Positions 25,232-33,514 of a stretch of DNA of 64,000 nt are shown here, piece by piece. The notes below the pieces were generated by a model. The model worked only from the letters and a program-made list of their open reading frames with translations, ran no database searches and had not been told where the DNA came from. Made by a program: the position numbers and the translations under genes. Source of the DNA: Kiritimatiellaeota bacterium B1221 (GTDB taxonomy: Bacteria > Verrucomicrobiota > Kiritimatiellia > SS1-B-03-39 > UBA6053). Location: the NCBI GenBank assembly GCA_029269125.1, contig JARHXX010000005.1, positions 144,652 through 208,651 on the forward strand, in the 5' to 3' direction. Within the stretch, counting starts at the first letter, position 1, and every line of letters starts with the position of its first letter.

Positions 25232-27529
25232 ATGGGTCAAACGTTTACTCGCTTTTTTATATTGTGCAGTCTTTTCCTCGTCGGATCAGACGGGGTCCGT
25301 GCGCAATTGGCCGGTGCGGAACAGCAGCGGCTTGCCGATGGTTTGTATGCACGGGAGTTGTATGACCTGGCTTTGGTGGAGTATCAGAAACTGCTTCGCC
25401 AGGATCCTGCACCTGAAAATGTGGATCTGCTTGCGTATCGGGCGGGGGAATGTGCCAGCCACATCAATCAGAAAGATGTGGCAAAATCTTTATATGAAAT
25501 GTCGGCCCGAAGCGGAGACAACAGCTTGCCTGCGCAACGGTCACGATATCGGTTGGCAGACGAAGCCTACCGGGCCGGGAGAATGCCTGAAGCGGAAACG
25601 CAATTACGTGCGTTGATCGAACAGGGAGTCGACAGTTCCATTGAAGCGCCGGTTCGGTTCACCTTGGCGCAGATCCTGGAAAATCGAAACCAGCCCGTGG
25701 AAGCATTGCAGATTTATAAAGAGATTATGGCAAGTTTCCCGGGGGAAAGTTTGGCGGCGTATTCCGCATTGCGGGTCGCCGCGTTGGCAGGAGGCAGTTT
25801 GGAGGAGAGAAGAGGATTCTATGCCCAGGCACTGAAAAATCCGCCTTCACGCGACTTTAAAATCGAAGCTTTATGGGGGCTGGCTTCATTGGAGTCCCAA
25901 GCCAAAAATCATGAGGAAACCGCGAAGATTTACTGGCAGCTATGGCAGGAGTTCCCCGATAGCACCCGGGTGAGGGGGAGTATGATTTATTTGGCCTGGG
26001 CGCAGCTGCAGGCGGGTGAATACGGGAAAGCGCTGGCGCTTTCTGATGCAACCTCCGAAACCCGAAAGGCCGCGGATGGGGATACCTGGCTGTATTTGGA
26101 TGGCGTGTGTCACCAAAAACTGGACGATGAGGCTGCGGCGGTGAACGCTTACGAAACCCTGTTGACAAAATACCAGCAGAGTCGATTCCGAAGCGTGGCC
26201 GCGTATGAAGTTGCGAGAAGCTATGCGGCCAAACTCGATCATAAAAAGGTTTTGGTCTATGCCAAAGAACTTCAGCAGGTGCCCGGTCAGGAAGTGGAGG
26301 GGCTGTGGTTGCTGGCGGAGAGTGCGCGGGGGGCGGGCGATGTGGCCCAGGCCTTGCAGGTATATACCCGTATTGCGCATCAATATCCCCAGGACCGGCG
26401 GGCCAGTGATGCGCTGTATTTTAGGGCCTTACTGTTGATGAATACCGGGGAAGGGGCCTCTGCTTCCAAGGCTTTGTTTGATTTTTATGCGCGTTATCCT
26501 GAAGATCCCCGGGCGCTCACCGCGCTTGAGCAGGGGGGGGATTTGTTGGTGAAGGCCGGACAACTGCAGTCGGGTTTGGATAAATGGCTGGAAGTCATTC
26601 GGCTTAACCCCGATGCGGATCCGGCCCTGTTGTTTAAAATTGCCATGTTGGAAATTCGACTCGAAAAGCTTTCCGATGCCCAGAGGCACTTGGCCCTGTA
26701 TTTGAAAAAAGAGGTGCCGGTTGCAAATTTGGCGGAGGCTCACTATTGGCGGGGGGTGCTTTGGGATCGTGAAGGTGAAGATGCCAGGGCCCAAACTTCA
26801 TTGGAAGCCGCGTTGCAGGGCGATCATCTTAAGCCCGCATTTCAAAGTGCGGCCCGGATGCGTTTGGGGCAATCGTACACCCGGAATGGGAGTCCGGAAA
26901 AGGCGTTGTCTGCGTTTATGCCTTTATTGGGGACTGACAAGGAAGGGGAGCTTTCGGACGAGCTTCTGCTGTGGTTGATACCGGTGTCGGCAAAAGTGGA
27001 TAACGCTGATGCACGCAATAAAATCGCCCGGGCCATGGTCAAAGATACGCGGAAACCGGCCACCCGGGAATTGGGATTTTACGCCTTGGCGGAAGGACTT
27101 GCCGCAGAAGGGGAAATTGCAGAAGCGAAAAAGGCTTGGGAGCAAGGTCTCACTTTCCAATCCAAAACGCTGGAGGCTGTGGAGGCGCACCTGGCCTATG
27201 CCGATTTTCTGTTGGCCCAGAAAGAATTCGCGCTGGCGCGGACCCACTACAGTGAAACTGCCCGCTTGGCTTCAGGAATGGAGCAGGGGCGTTTGCAGGC
27301 TTTGGGCATGATGGGATCCGGCCGGGTGTATCAGGCAGAGGGAAATTGGGAAGAGGCTGCGAAATACTTTATGAGTGTGGCGGTGTTGTTTGATGACCCG
27401 GCGTTGTCTCCGGAAGCCCTGCAATTCGCGGCGGAAGCCTTCCGTCGATCCGGACAAGAAGCAAAAGCCCTGGCGGCTGAAAAAGAATTAAATACCCGAT
27501 ATCCGCCTGCGGCGGATGTAACCCCGTGA
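25232..27529 (+). CDS. Secreted tetratricopeptide-repeat protein of the Tol-like cluster
   Basis: 765 residues with a signal peptide (FFILCSLFLVGSDGVRAQ). Almost the whole mature chain is TPR-type helical hairpins (ARELYDLALVEYQKLLRQDP; NRNQPVEALQIYKEIMASFP; AGDVAQALQVYTRIAHQYPQ; and others to the C-terminus). It probably lies in the periplasm as a scaffold, as YbgF/CpoB does beside Tol-Pal, though it is far longer. It follows exbD by 6 bp and overlaps the next gene by 4 bp. Confidence 0.85.
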   Translation: MGQTFTRFFILCSLFLVGSDGVRAQLAGAEQQRLADGLYARELYDLALVEYQKLLRQDPAPENVDLLAYRAGECASHINQKDVAKSLYEMSARSGDNSLPAQRSRYRLADEAYRAGRMPEAETQLRALIEQGVDSSIEAPVRFTLAQILENRNQPVEALQIYKEIMASFPGESLAAYSALRVAALAGGSLEERRGFYAQALKNPPSRDFKIEALWGLASLESQAKNHEETAKIYWQLWQEFPDSTRVRGSMIYLAWAQLQAGEYGKALALSDATSETRKAADGDTWLYLDGVCHQKLDDEAAAVNAYETLLTKYQQSRFRSVAAYEVARSYAAKLDHKKVLVYAKELQQVPGQEVEGLWLLAESARGAGDVAQALQVYTRIAHQYPQDRRASDALYFRALLLMNTGEGASASKALFDFYARYPEDPRALTALEQGGDLLVKAGQLQSGLDKWLEVIRLNPDADPALLFKIAMLEIRLEKLSDAQRHLALYLKKEVPVANLAEAHYWRGVLWDREGEDARAQTSLEAALQGDHLKPAFQSAARMRLGQSYTRNGSPEKALSAFMPLLGTDKEGELSDELLLWLIPVSAKVDNADARNKIARAMVKDTRKPATRELGFYALAEGLAAEGEIAEAKKAWEQGLTFQSKTLEAVEAHLAYADFLLAQKEFALARTHYSETARLASGMEQGRLQALGMMGSGRVYQAEGNWEEAAKYFMSVAVLFDDPALSPEALQFAAEAFRRSGQEAKALAAEKELNTRYPPAADVTP

Positions 27530-28503
27530 AAAATCCTATGTTACCTTACGCTTCCAATAAATCCACTTCCTGGGAAGTAAAAGCCCGTGGCCATAAATGC
27601 ACGGAAACCGATGAAGCTTTTGAAGAAAAAGAATTTCTCATGTCCCGATTGATGGCGGGGCCGGAAGGGTTGGTCCGTGAGGATTATAAACTTTCCGCCT
27701 GGAATAAAGCGAAGCAGGCCGAGGCCCTGTTTTATTGGAAGACCCAGTACCGCTTGCCACCGGCAAAAAAAGAGGCGGCTTTCAAAGAGGAAAATGCGGA
27801 AGAAATCCTTCGACAGATGGTGGAAGAGAAGGATGAATCTTCGGTGAATGTGGTGTTCTTGTTGGCGGTGATGCTGGAAAGGAAACGCATCCTGATTGAA
27901 CGCGGGGTGCAACGCGATGCCGAAGGCCGGCAAATTCGTATTTATGAGCACAAAGAGAGTGGGGAAACCTTTTTGATTCCGGATCCGGAGCTCAGCCTGG
28001 ACCAAATTGAGGAAGTGCAACAGGAAATCGCCCTGAAGTTGGGTTGGATCAAAGCAGAAGTGGTGCCTCTGAATATTCTGTTTTTGGGTGACGCAAATGC
28101 TTGCCGCAGCCAGATGGCGGAGGGGTGGGTCAAATCTTTAAAGGCGGAGCGTCTGCAGGCTTTCAGTGCCGGAGTGGAAAAACAGGACCTCCATCCCTTT
28201 GCGGTCAAAGTCATGGCGGAAGCGGACGTGGATCTTTCTGTTCAACGTGCACAGCAACTCGATGAGTTAAAGGATGTGCCGCTGGATGTGGTCGTGACCG
28301 TCTGTGACCACGCAAAAGAAAAGTGCCCGGCCTTTCCCGATGCGTGTAAAGTTGTGCATATGCGCTTCGATGATCCGGTTGCACAAGCCAAAGCCCTGGC
28401 GGAAGCGGGCGGTGAAGAAGAGGCACAGTTGGAGGTTTTCCGGAAAGTGCGTGATGAAATTCGTGTGTTTGTGGAAGGGCTCCCCGAAAGTTTGGATGCC
28501 TGA
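27526..28503 (+). CDS. Fusion: verrucomicrobial unknown domain plus arsenate-reductase-like domain without nucleophile Cys
   Basis: 325 residues from the GTG at 27526 (GTGA overlap with the TPR gene); an ATG at 27538 is the alternative. Residues about 10-170 form a domain beginning TSWEVKARGHKC and rich in acidic helices, which I recall only as an unnamed family in PVC genomes. Residues about 180-325 match thioredoxin-dependent ArsC/low-molecular-weight phosphatases: NILFLGDANACRSQMAEGW, VVTVCDHAKEKCPAF. In ArsC the P-loop is CxxxxxR; here the first Cys is Gly188, while the next Cys (193), the loop Arg (194) and the Cys82/Cys89 equivalents remain. It is therefore probably not a normal arsenate reductase. 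Confidence 0.78.
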   Translation: MKNPMLPYASNKSTSWEVKARGHKCTETDEAFEEKEFLMSRLMAGPEGLVREDYKLSAWNKAKQAEALFYWKTQYRLPPAKKEAAFKEENAEEILRQMVEEKDESSVNVVFLLAVMLERKRILIERGVQRDAEGRQIRIYEHKESGETFLIPDPELSLDQIEEVQQEIALKLGWIKAEVVPLNILFLGDANACRSQMAEGWVKSLKAERLQAFSAGVEKQDLHPFAVKVMAEADVDLSVQRAQQLDELKDVPLDVVVTVCDHAKEKCPAFPDACKVVHMRFDDPVAQAKALAEAGGEEEAQLEVFRKVRDEIRVFVEGLPESLDA

Positions 28504-28533
28504 GGCGGGGGCGGGAGACCGATTGACATAAAA

Positions 28534-28557
28534 AAAACGGGTCGTATGACCCGTTTT
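28534..28557. terminator. Bidirectional rho-independent terminator
   Basis: AAAACGGGTC-GTAT-GACCCGTTTT is a perfect 10-bp stem with A- and T-tracts on its two sides. It separates the plus-strand ftsK operon from the convergent minus-strand outer-membrane protein gene. Confidence 0.88.
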
Positions 28558-28588
28558 GTTAAAGAGGCGGAAGCGATGTCCCCGTCTT

Positions 28589-29131
28589 TTAGTACTTGAA
28601 GCGGAAACCTAAGAGCGCATTCAAGTTGGTGGATGCCACTGCGTTGTCACCATCGTACCAGAGATCCCGGTCACTGGCGAAGTAGGCCAGTTCGGCGTAG
28701 AGATCAAAGGCGTCGTTGAGTACGAAAATGGCACCGCCACCGAACTTTCCGAACCAGCCGGTGCTGTCGCCAATTTCGCCTTCCGCAAAGTCGGTCCACA
28801 TATAACCAAACCCGGCAACACCATAGAGCTTGAAATTTTCAGCCAGGGGGTAAAATTCTTCGAGGGACAATCCCACCGCGTGTTTGGAGCTGTCATTGGG
28901 GCTGGCAAAGCTATAAGAAATGATCATTTGGTCCAAAGGATAAATTTGCGACGCGTAGGCAAATTCGAAACCGGAATACTGTCCGTCATCCACGCCGTCA
29001 TCCGCATCAATCGCCCAAGCCAGGCGAACGTTTTGTCCTACTGGAGGATGGTTTTCAAATACGTTTTGGGCGCGGGTCAAAAGGGGGGGTGTAATCAGAA
29101 AGAGAAGAGAGAGGGTGCGGAAGAATTTCAT
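28589..29131 (-). CDS. Outer-membrane beta-barrel protein, small
   Basis: 180 residues with a signal peptide (FFRTLSLLFLITPPLLTRAQ). The mature part alternates aromatic and small residues in short strands (FKLYGVAGFGYMWTDF; DLYAELAYFASD) and ends LNALLGFRFKY, with a terminal aromatic residue as outer-membrane barrels have. Probably an eight-stranded OmpA/OmpW-like or lipid A-modifying-like barrel; no catalytic motif was seen. Monocistronic, ending at the shared terminator. Confidence 0.7.
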   Translation of the reverse strand: MKFFRTLSLLFLITPPLLTRAQNVFENHPPVGQNVRLAWAIDADDGVDDGQYSGFEFAYASQIYPLDQMIISYSFASPNDSSKHAVGLSLEEFYPLAENFKLYGVAGFGYMWTDFAEGEIGDSTGWFGKFGGGAIFVLNDAFDLYAELAYFASDRDLWYDGDNAVASTNLNALLGFRFKY

Positions 29132-29395
29132 TTAGGGCTCCTTAGGTTTAATTATGAGGTTACTCTTTGCAAAAAGTATAATTTGTCAATGACGGATGAA
29201 CATTGAGAATGTGTATTCCCTGAGAACAAAGTCACTTTTGGTTAGAAATTTCAGGTTTAAATCAATGGGGTGGGGGGGGATTGTCTTTTAAGTTTTTCAG
29301 TTAAATTTATTATAGCAGGATCCGGACCATCCTCCTGCAGAAAGCTGATTTATACATCCGCTTGCATTTTTCCATAAAAAAGACAGTAGGAACCG

Positions 29396-30211
29396 ATGCA
29401 TGAATCAACTCTCTCACCATCATCGGAAGGGTCGGATATCTTTGGCGGGACCGAACGTTTGTACGGCGTGCCCGCGACCCGGTACCTTCAGGCCTCAACC
29501 GTCTGTATCATTGGCATTGGCGGAGTGGGCAGTTGGGTGGCAGAAGCGTTGGCGCGGGCGGGGGTCGGGACCTTGCTTTTGGTGGACATGGATGAAATCT
29601 GCACCAGCAATCTCAATCGGCAGGTGCACGCCTTACAGTCGACTGTGGGGCAAGGAAAAGTCTCCGCCATGGCCGTCCGAATTCAGCAAATTTCTCCTGC
29701 CACAAAGGTGAAAGAGGCATTTTGTTTCTTTAATGAAAAAAATTGTGACAGCATTTTGGGTCAGGAACCTCAGGTGGTGGTGGACTGCATCGACAGTATT
29801 CCTCACAAATGCCTGTTGTTGGCGGAATGCCGTAAACGGGGGCTGCAAGTCGTGACGGTGGGCGCGGCTGGCGGCCGATCGGATCCGAGTCAGGTGCAGG
29901 TGGTGGATCTTTCCCGTACGTATGACGATGCGTTATTGCAAAGGGTGCGGAAAAAGTTGCGGCAGAAATTTGATTTTCCTCGGAATACCCGAAAAAAATG
30001 GAAGATTCCGGCGGTGTTTTCCCCGGAGCCCGTGCGTTATCCGCAGTCGGATGGGTCGGTATGTGAGGTGCGGGAGCCGGAGAGCAATTTGCGACTCGAT
30101 TGTGCCAGTGGATATGGGACTGCGGGTTTTGTCACCGGCACCTTTGGGTTTGCCGCGGCGGGGGCGGCGGTCGATTTGTTGGTTCAACAGTCTGCCCAAA
30201 CCGAAGCTTAA
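29396..30211 (+). CDS. tcdA: tRNA threonylcarbamoyladenosine dehydratase (TcdA/CsdL, ThiF fold)
   Basis: 271 residues. ThiF/E1-like ATP-binding fold: CIIGIGGVGSWVAEALARAG, VDMDEICTSNLNRQ, DCIDSIPHKCLLLAECRKRG, GAAGGRSDPSQVQVVDLSRT. The last block and the two-part C-terminus are specific to TcdA, which uses ATP to cyclise t6A to ct6A in tRNA position 37. N-terminal RLYGVPATRYLQAS fits. Length is as expected (about 265). Confidence 0.9.
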   Translation: MHESTLSPSSEGSDIFGGTERLYGVPATRYLQASTVCIIGIGGVGSWVAEALARAGVGTLLLVDMDEICTSNLNRQVHALQSTVGQGKVSAMAVRIQQISPATKVKEAFCFFNEKNCDSILGQEPQVVVDCIDSIPHKCLLLAECRKRGLQVVTVGAAGGRSDPSQVQVVDLSRTYDDALLQRVRKKLRQKFDFPRNTRKKWKIPAVFSPEPVRYPQSDGSVCEVREPESNLRLDCASGYGTAGFVTGTFGFAAAGAAVDLLVQQSAQTEA

Positions 30212-30293
30212 CCGATTTCTGACTCTTTTCCCGCTGATCATGGGTTGACCTCTTCCGAAATTAGGCATTAAGTTTGGAAACCTCGAGGTACTC

Positions 30294-30899
30294 ATGGATT
30301 CCGTACTTGAAAAAAATGTTGTTTTGGTTCTAAACCGGAATTGGCAGGCGATTAACACCACCACGCCAGCGCATGCCTTTTGTCAAATGGCCGCCGGAAA
30401 TGCCTTGGGGCTGGACATGGACCGGGAGGCCAGCATGTATCCGGTGGATTGGGACAAATGGCGGGCCCTACCGGTGCGGGATTATGATTGGTCCATCGGG
30501 GTCGTGCGCGGGCAATTGCGGGTGCCGCGGGTCATTTTGTCTACCCATTACGGAAAAGTGCCGATGCGCCATCCCAAATTTTCATACCAGGCGATTCGTG
30601 ACCGGGACAATGGGCGCTGTCAATATACCGGACGCAAGCTGGGCAAAGACGAAGGCAATATCGATCACGTGGTTCCACGCTCCAAAGGGGGGGCGACCAG
30701 CTGGAGCAATTGTGTGCTCAGTTGTAAACGGGTGAACAACCGCAAAGGTGATCGAAGTCCGCATGAGGCGGGATTGCGTTTATTGAAAGATCCCGAGACC
30801 CCCAAGGTTTTGCCCATGACCCTGTTTTTACAGAATGTGCATGAGATCCCCGAGTGGGAGCCCTTTCTGATTCAGAAAAAGGCTGTGGCCGGGACGTAA
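30294..30899 (+). CDS. HNH endonuclease domain protein
   Basis: 201 residues. HNH core: CQYTGRKLGK then IDHVVPRSKGGATSWSNCVL and CKRVNNRKGDRSP. The Asp-His, the Asn and the final Asn/Lys are present. The usual first zinc-type CxxC pair is replaced (CQYTG), as in a housekeeping-like HNH subgroup common in Chlamydiae, Cyanobacteria and Verrucomicrobia. Start follows GAGGTACTC. Role not known; single-gene context gives no phage link. Confidence 0.85.
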   Translation: MDSVLEKNVVLVLNRNWQAINTTTPAHAFCQMAAGNALGLDMDREASMYPVDWDKWRALPVRDYDWSIGVVRGQLRVPRVILSTHYGKVPMRHPKFSYQAIRDRDNGRCQYTGRKLGKDEGNIDHVVPRSKGGATSWSNCVLSCKRVNNRKGDRSPHEAGLRLLKDPETPKVLPMTLFLQNVHEIPEWEPFLIQKKAVAGT

Positions 30900-30914
30900 A
30901 ATTAAAAAAAAAAC

Positions 30915-30998
30915 GAACGCTGAACATCGAGCTTTGAACGTCCAACGTTGAAAGCAGATTTCGACGTTCAATGTTGAGTGTTCAATGTTCGATGTTCT
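30915..30998. repeat. Imperfect inverted repeat built from GAACATCGAA-type units
   Basis: Two arms (30915-30952 and 30960-30998) each consist of degenerate copies of a roughly 10-bp unit (GAACATCGA / TTGAACGTC) and are complementary to one another with scattered mismatches. It lies exactly between the convergent HNH and pdxH genes, where it may act as a two-way terminator. An A-tract is at 30904-30913. Confidence 0.65.
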
Positions 30999-31026
30999 GG
31001 TCTTTCATTCTCCCCCCAATCTCCAC

Positions 31027-31677
31027 CTACGGATAAAGCCGGACCCGGTCCCAGGTTGCCTGATCATTCAGAGAATAAACAAAACGGTCATGTAGGCGGT
31101 AGGCGCGGCCTTGCCAGAATTCGATTTTTTCAGGAATGATGCGGAAGCCTCCCCAGAATTCGGGGCAGGGAACTTCTTTGCCTTTGAAGCGTTCTGAAAC
31201 TTCTTGGAAGCGCGTTTCAAAAGTGTCGCGATGATCTAAAATTTCACTTTGTTTGGAGGTCCAGGCGCCCAACTGACTGGAGCGTGGCCGGGATTTGAAA
31301 TAGGCTTCGGATTCTTCGCGGGAGGCGCGTTCGGCGGTGCCTTGCACCCGGATCTGACGTTGTAAAATATGCTGGTGAAATAATACAGAAGTCTGGGGAT
31401 GTGCATCCAGTTCACGGGCTTTCTTGCTGCCGTAGTTGGTGTAAAAAATGAGACCCCGTTCGGGAGAAATGTGTTTTAACAGCACCATCCGTTGACTCGG
31501 ACGCCCCTCCGGATCGACAGTGGAAACCGACATCGCATTGGGTTCAGGCAGTCCCGCTTTTTTGGCTTTTTGCATCCAAAGGTCAAATTGCACAAAAGGA
31601 TCCGGCGATAAGTCATCCATGTGAAGGGTTTTCCCCACACAACCGGCGGCATGAAAATAAGTTTTAAGTCCAAACAT
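31027..31677 (-). CDS. pdxH: Pyridoxamine 5'-phosphate oxidase
   Basis: 216 residues from 31677; an ATG at 31620 (MDDLSPDPF) gives 197 residues and is closer to the family's usual start. FMN enzyme converting pyridoxine or pyridoxamine phosphate to pyridoxal phosphate. Seen: DPEGRPSQRMVLLKHI, GLIFYTNYGSKKARELDAHP, RQIRVQGTAERASREES, YFKSRPRSSQLGAW, WGGFRIIPEKIEFWQGR, LHDRF. The C-terminal RVRLYP replaces the usual RL-SP end. Divergent from pnuC. Confidence 0.93.
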   Translation of the reverse strand: MFGLKTYFHAAGCVGKTLHMDDLSPDPFVQFDLWMQKAKKAGLPEPNAMSVSTVDPEGRPSQRMVLLKHISPERGLIFYTNYGSKKARELDAHPQTSVLFHQHILQRQIRVQGTAERASREESEAYFKSRPRSSQLGAWTSKQSEILDHRDTFETRFQEVSERFKGKEVPCPEFWGGFRIIPEKIEFWQGRAYRLHDRFVYSLNDQATWDRVRLYP

Positions 31678-31810
31678 GGGGGGACCATGCCTTAAGAAGT
31701 GAGAAATTCAACTTCAGGAGTGCAGAAACTTTAAAGGGGAAAGTTGAAGAAAGGGGGAGGGGATTGACCCGGAAAGGTGGAGTCATTTTACTGGCAAACT
31801 GTGGGGGATG

Positions 31811-31912
31811 CCGGTAGAGATGAACCTCATCGTTGCCACCGGGCAGAAATGCAAAAAGCATTTGTTTACACATCGTTAGGTCTTAGAAGATGTGTATGCA
31901 GATGCTTTTTTT
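31811..31912 (+). promoter_or_regulatory. pnuC leader with competing antiterminator and terminator hairpins
   Basis: A stem-loop (CCGGT 31811-31815 with ACCGG 31838-31842, inner GATGA 31819-31823 with TCATC 31827-31831) precedes AAATGC (31847-31852), which can pair with GCATTT (31858-31863). The same GCAT is also part of a terminator: AAAAAGCAT (31853-31861) with ATGCTTTTT (31902-31910), inner TACACATC/GATGTGTA, ending in a T-run just before pnuC. The two pairings exclude each other, as in transcriptional riboswitches. I cannot match the aptamer to a named class; an NAD-, nicotinamide- or vitamin-sensing RNA is a guess from the gene. Confidence 0.55.
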
Positions 31913-31923
31913 GTTGAAACACT

Positions 31924-32622
31924 ATGAAGAAAATCTCTCTACACCTCTCCTATTTTACCAAATCCGAACTTGCGTTGTGGTGGACGTCCCTTGCTGCCAT
32001 TGGGATATCCTTTACGCTGTTTGACCGCAGTCATTATCTGATCCTCGCGGCTTCGTTCATTGGGGTGACGTCACTTATTTTTAATGCCAAAGGCAATCCA
32101 TTTGGGCAGTTTTTGATGGTGATTTTCAGTTTGCTTTACGGCGTCATCTCCTTCTCTTTTTCCTATTATGGTGAAATGATTACTTATCTGGGTATGACCA
32201 TGCCCATGGCATTTTTTGCGCTGATTTCCTGGCTGAGACATCCCTATCATGGCCGGAAAACGGAAGTCGCGGTAAATAAAATTTTCCGCAGAGAGTGGGG
32301 GATGATGTGGGGGCTCGCGTTGTGGGTCACCATGGTTTTCTATTATGTCCTGCGATATTTTGATACGGCATATTTGCTACTGAGTACGCTGTCAGTAACC
32401 ACAAGTTTTGTGGCGGTATATCTTACGTTCAGGCGGAGTCCCTATTACGCGGTTGGCTATGCCGCAAATGATGTTGTGCTGATACTTTTATGGGTTCTGG
32501 CATCCCGGAAAGAGTTGTCATATTTATCCGTGGTTGTGTGTTTTTCGGCCTTTTTGGTTAACGATCTTTATGGCTTTTTCAATTGGCGACGCATGGCGCG
32601 CCGTCAGGCTGGCGACCTGTAA
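31924..32622 (+). CDS. pnuC: PnuC-family nicotinamide riboside/vitamin transporter
   Basis: 232 residues with seven to eight membrane helices. Family blocks: FNAKGNPFGQFLMVIFSLLY, SYYGEMITYLGMTMPMA, STLSVTTSFVAVYLTFRRSP, VNDLYGFFNWRRM. PnuC proteins move nicotinamide riboside by facilitated diffusion, with relatives for thiamine (PnuT) and riboflavin (PnuX). The sequence reads strikingly like the Firmicutes PnuC type, which may point to transfer (impression, not computed). Expression is probably governed by the leader terminator just upstream. Confidence 0.88.
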   Translation: MKKISLHLSYFTKSELALWWTSLAAIGISFTLFDRSHYLILAASFIGVTSLIFNAKGNPFGQFLMVIFSLLYGVISFSFSYYGEMITYLGMTMPMAFFALISWLRHPYHGRKTEVAVNKIFRREWGMMWGLALWVTMVFYYVLRYFDTAYLLLSTLSVTTSFVAVYLTFRRSPYYAVGYAANDVVLILLWVLASRKELSYLSVVVCFSAFLVNDLYGFFNWRRMARRQAGDL

Positions 32623-32661
32623 TTTGCGGGGGAGAAGAGGAGGGATTTGAAGGGGAGTGCA

Positions 32662-32690
32662 TTGACAATTGATTGTTTCCATGTCATATT
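32662..32690 (+). promoter_or_regulatory. Likely promoter of ssrA
   Basis: TTGACA at 32662-32667, 17 bases, CATATT at 32685-32690. Transcription would begin about 45 bases before the mature tmRNA 5' end, leaving a short precursor leader for RNase P removal. Confidence 0.6.
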
Positions 32691-32740
32691 GTTCCCGTCT
32701 CTTCTGGCAACCTCGCCTAATACTGGAAGACCTCATTTAA

Positions 32741-33096
32741 GGGGGCGACAGGTTTCGACGGGTATGTTGAAGCGACGACTGCGTGTCGAGGGTCCATTCT
32801 GACCTCGCAAATCCCGGAATGGAAAACAAAACAAGTGCCGATGAAAATTACGCACTCGCAGCCTAAGTAAGGCTACGCGTTCTCCCACTGACTGTCTGCT
32901 AGGTGGTGTAGAGCGACGACAGCGGACTGGAACCAAAACCGGGCCACCGGGTTGCGGATCGAGATTCAACAGGGGGCTGGCGTTCGGGTAGCCCGTTTTC
33001 AGGCAGCTCAAACGTAAGATTCAAGTGAAGACTACACACGTAGATGTCGGCGTGATTCGTATTCGGACGGGGGTTCGATTCCCCCCGCCTCCACCA
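32741..33096 (+). ncRNA. ssrA: tmRNA (transfer-messenger RNA)
   Basis: The 5' end GGGGGCGACAGGTTTCGACG and 3' GGTTCGATTCCCCCCGCCTC plus CACCA are the classic tmRNA ends; the acceptor pairs GGGGGCG (32741-32747) with CGCCTCC (33086-33092) and CCA is encoded. Pseudoknot 1 is visible: CGAGG (32787-32791) with CCTCG (32803-32807), and CCATTC (32794-32799) with GAATGG (32817-32822). After an A-rich spacer the tag reading frame is GCC at 32837 to TAA at 32864-32866, encoding ADENYALAA. It rescues stalled ribosomes. Its 3' end is the attachment site of the element that follows. Confidence 0.97.
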
Positions 33097-33097
33097 T
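33071..33097 (+). repeat. attL: left copy of the 27-bp attachment repeat
   Basis: Identical to 45594-45620 (from GGGTTCGATT to CCACCAT). It covers the T-arm and acceptor end of tmRNA, a known integrase target. The element supplies this 3' end, so the tmRNA gene stays functional after integration. Confidence 0.93.
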
Positions 33098-33112
33098 GCT
33101 GAAAACCTTCAT

Positions 33113-33138
33113 AAACCCTTGTAAATCAAGGGTTTTTG
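33113..33138 (+). terminator. Terminator brought by the element just after tmRNA
   Basis: AAACCCTTG-TAAAT-CAAGGGTTT is a perfect 9-bp stem followed by TT and further Ts, 17 bases past the tmRNA 3' end. It would replace the original terminator that integration moved to 45616-45683. Confidence 0.85.
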
Positions 33139-33166
33139 TTTGTTTAATGGCCGGTAAAAATAAAGG

Positions 33167-33234
33167 GGTGTACGGCAGAATACGGCACGAAAAAGCACGA
33201 AAAAGCAGGTCGAACCGTACACCCGCGTACACCC
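33167..33234. repeat. Arm-type direct repeats near attL
   Basis: GTACACCC at 33217-33224 and 33227-33234 (10-bp period), plus an inverted copy GGTGTAC at 33167-33173. The same heptamer pair with the same period lies at 45516-45532 beside attR. Placement fits arm-binding sites of a tyrosine integrase or of its excisionase. Confidence 0.65.
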
Positions 33235-33514
33235 AAAAACGGGATCGTTTGTACATAATTCTCGGTAGATTACCGTAGGCCTCTTTACCCTCACCCCTCG
33301 CAGAAAAAAAAGGGTAGAGTAATTCTCCAAATAAAAATACCTTAACGGTCCCAGGCTAAGGGTAGGGCCGGTTATTTAAAAAAACGATAATATCAACGAT
33401 GATTCTTTTGCCACTCCCTGACTACCCGCCGGGGCGTGAATCTCTATCCACTTGCCCTTAGGAAAATATTTATCTTGCCGTCACGGAGCGACTCCCTGTA
33501 GTTTTTAAACCATT

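Larger units (their letters stand above)
33098..33514. other. Left end of the element, no gene
   Basis: 417 bp with no credible gene. It holds a terminator (33113-33135), three GTACACC-type sites (33167-33234), a decamer tandem repeat CACGAAAAAG (33186-33205) and an AT-rich stretch. The minus-strand frame here whose translation reads AGGIEPP is an artefact of the tmRNA end. Confidence 0.6.

Noticed and set aside
31795..31850. Resemblance of the pnuC leader to a TPP riboswitch (GGGG, TGCC, GAGA, TGAACCT, TGCCA in order)
   Set aside because: The conserved ACCC and TGGATAATGCC parts are missing, and GATGAACCTCATC folds on itself instead, so the class is not called.
31765..31850. Resemblance of the pnuC leader to a cobalamin riboswitch (GGAAAGGTG, AAACTGT, GCCACC)
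   Set aside because: No B12-box follows, and the GCCACTG element is altered; pnuC is not a usual B12 target.
32807..32866. Longer tmRNA tag beginning at GCA 32807 (ANPGMENKTS...)
   Set aside because: GCA at 32807 lies inside pseudoknot 1, so the resume codon should be downstream, most likely GCC at 32837.
33032..33256. Minus-strand frame encoding a peptide with AGGIEPPSEYESRRH
   Set aside because: It is the antisense reading of the tmRNA acceptor end, a well-known false protein.
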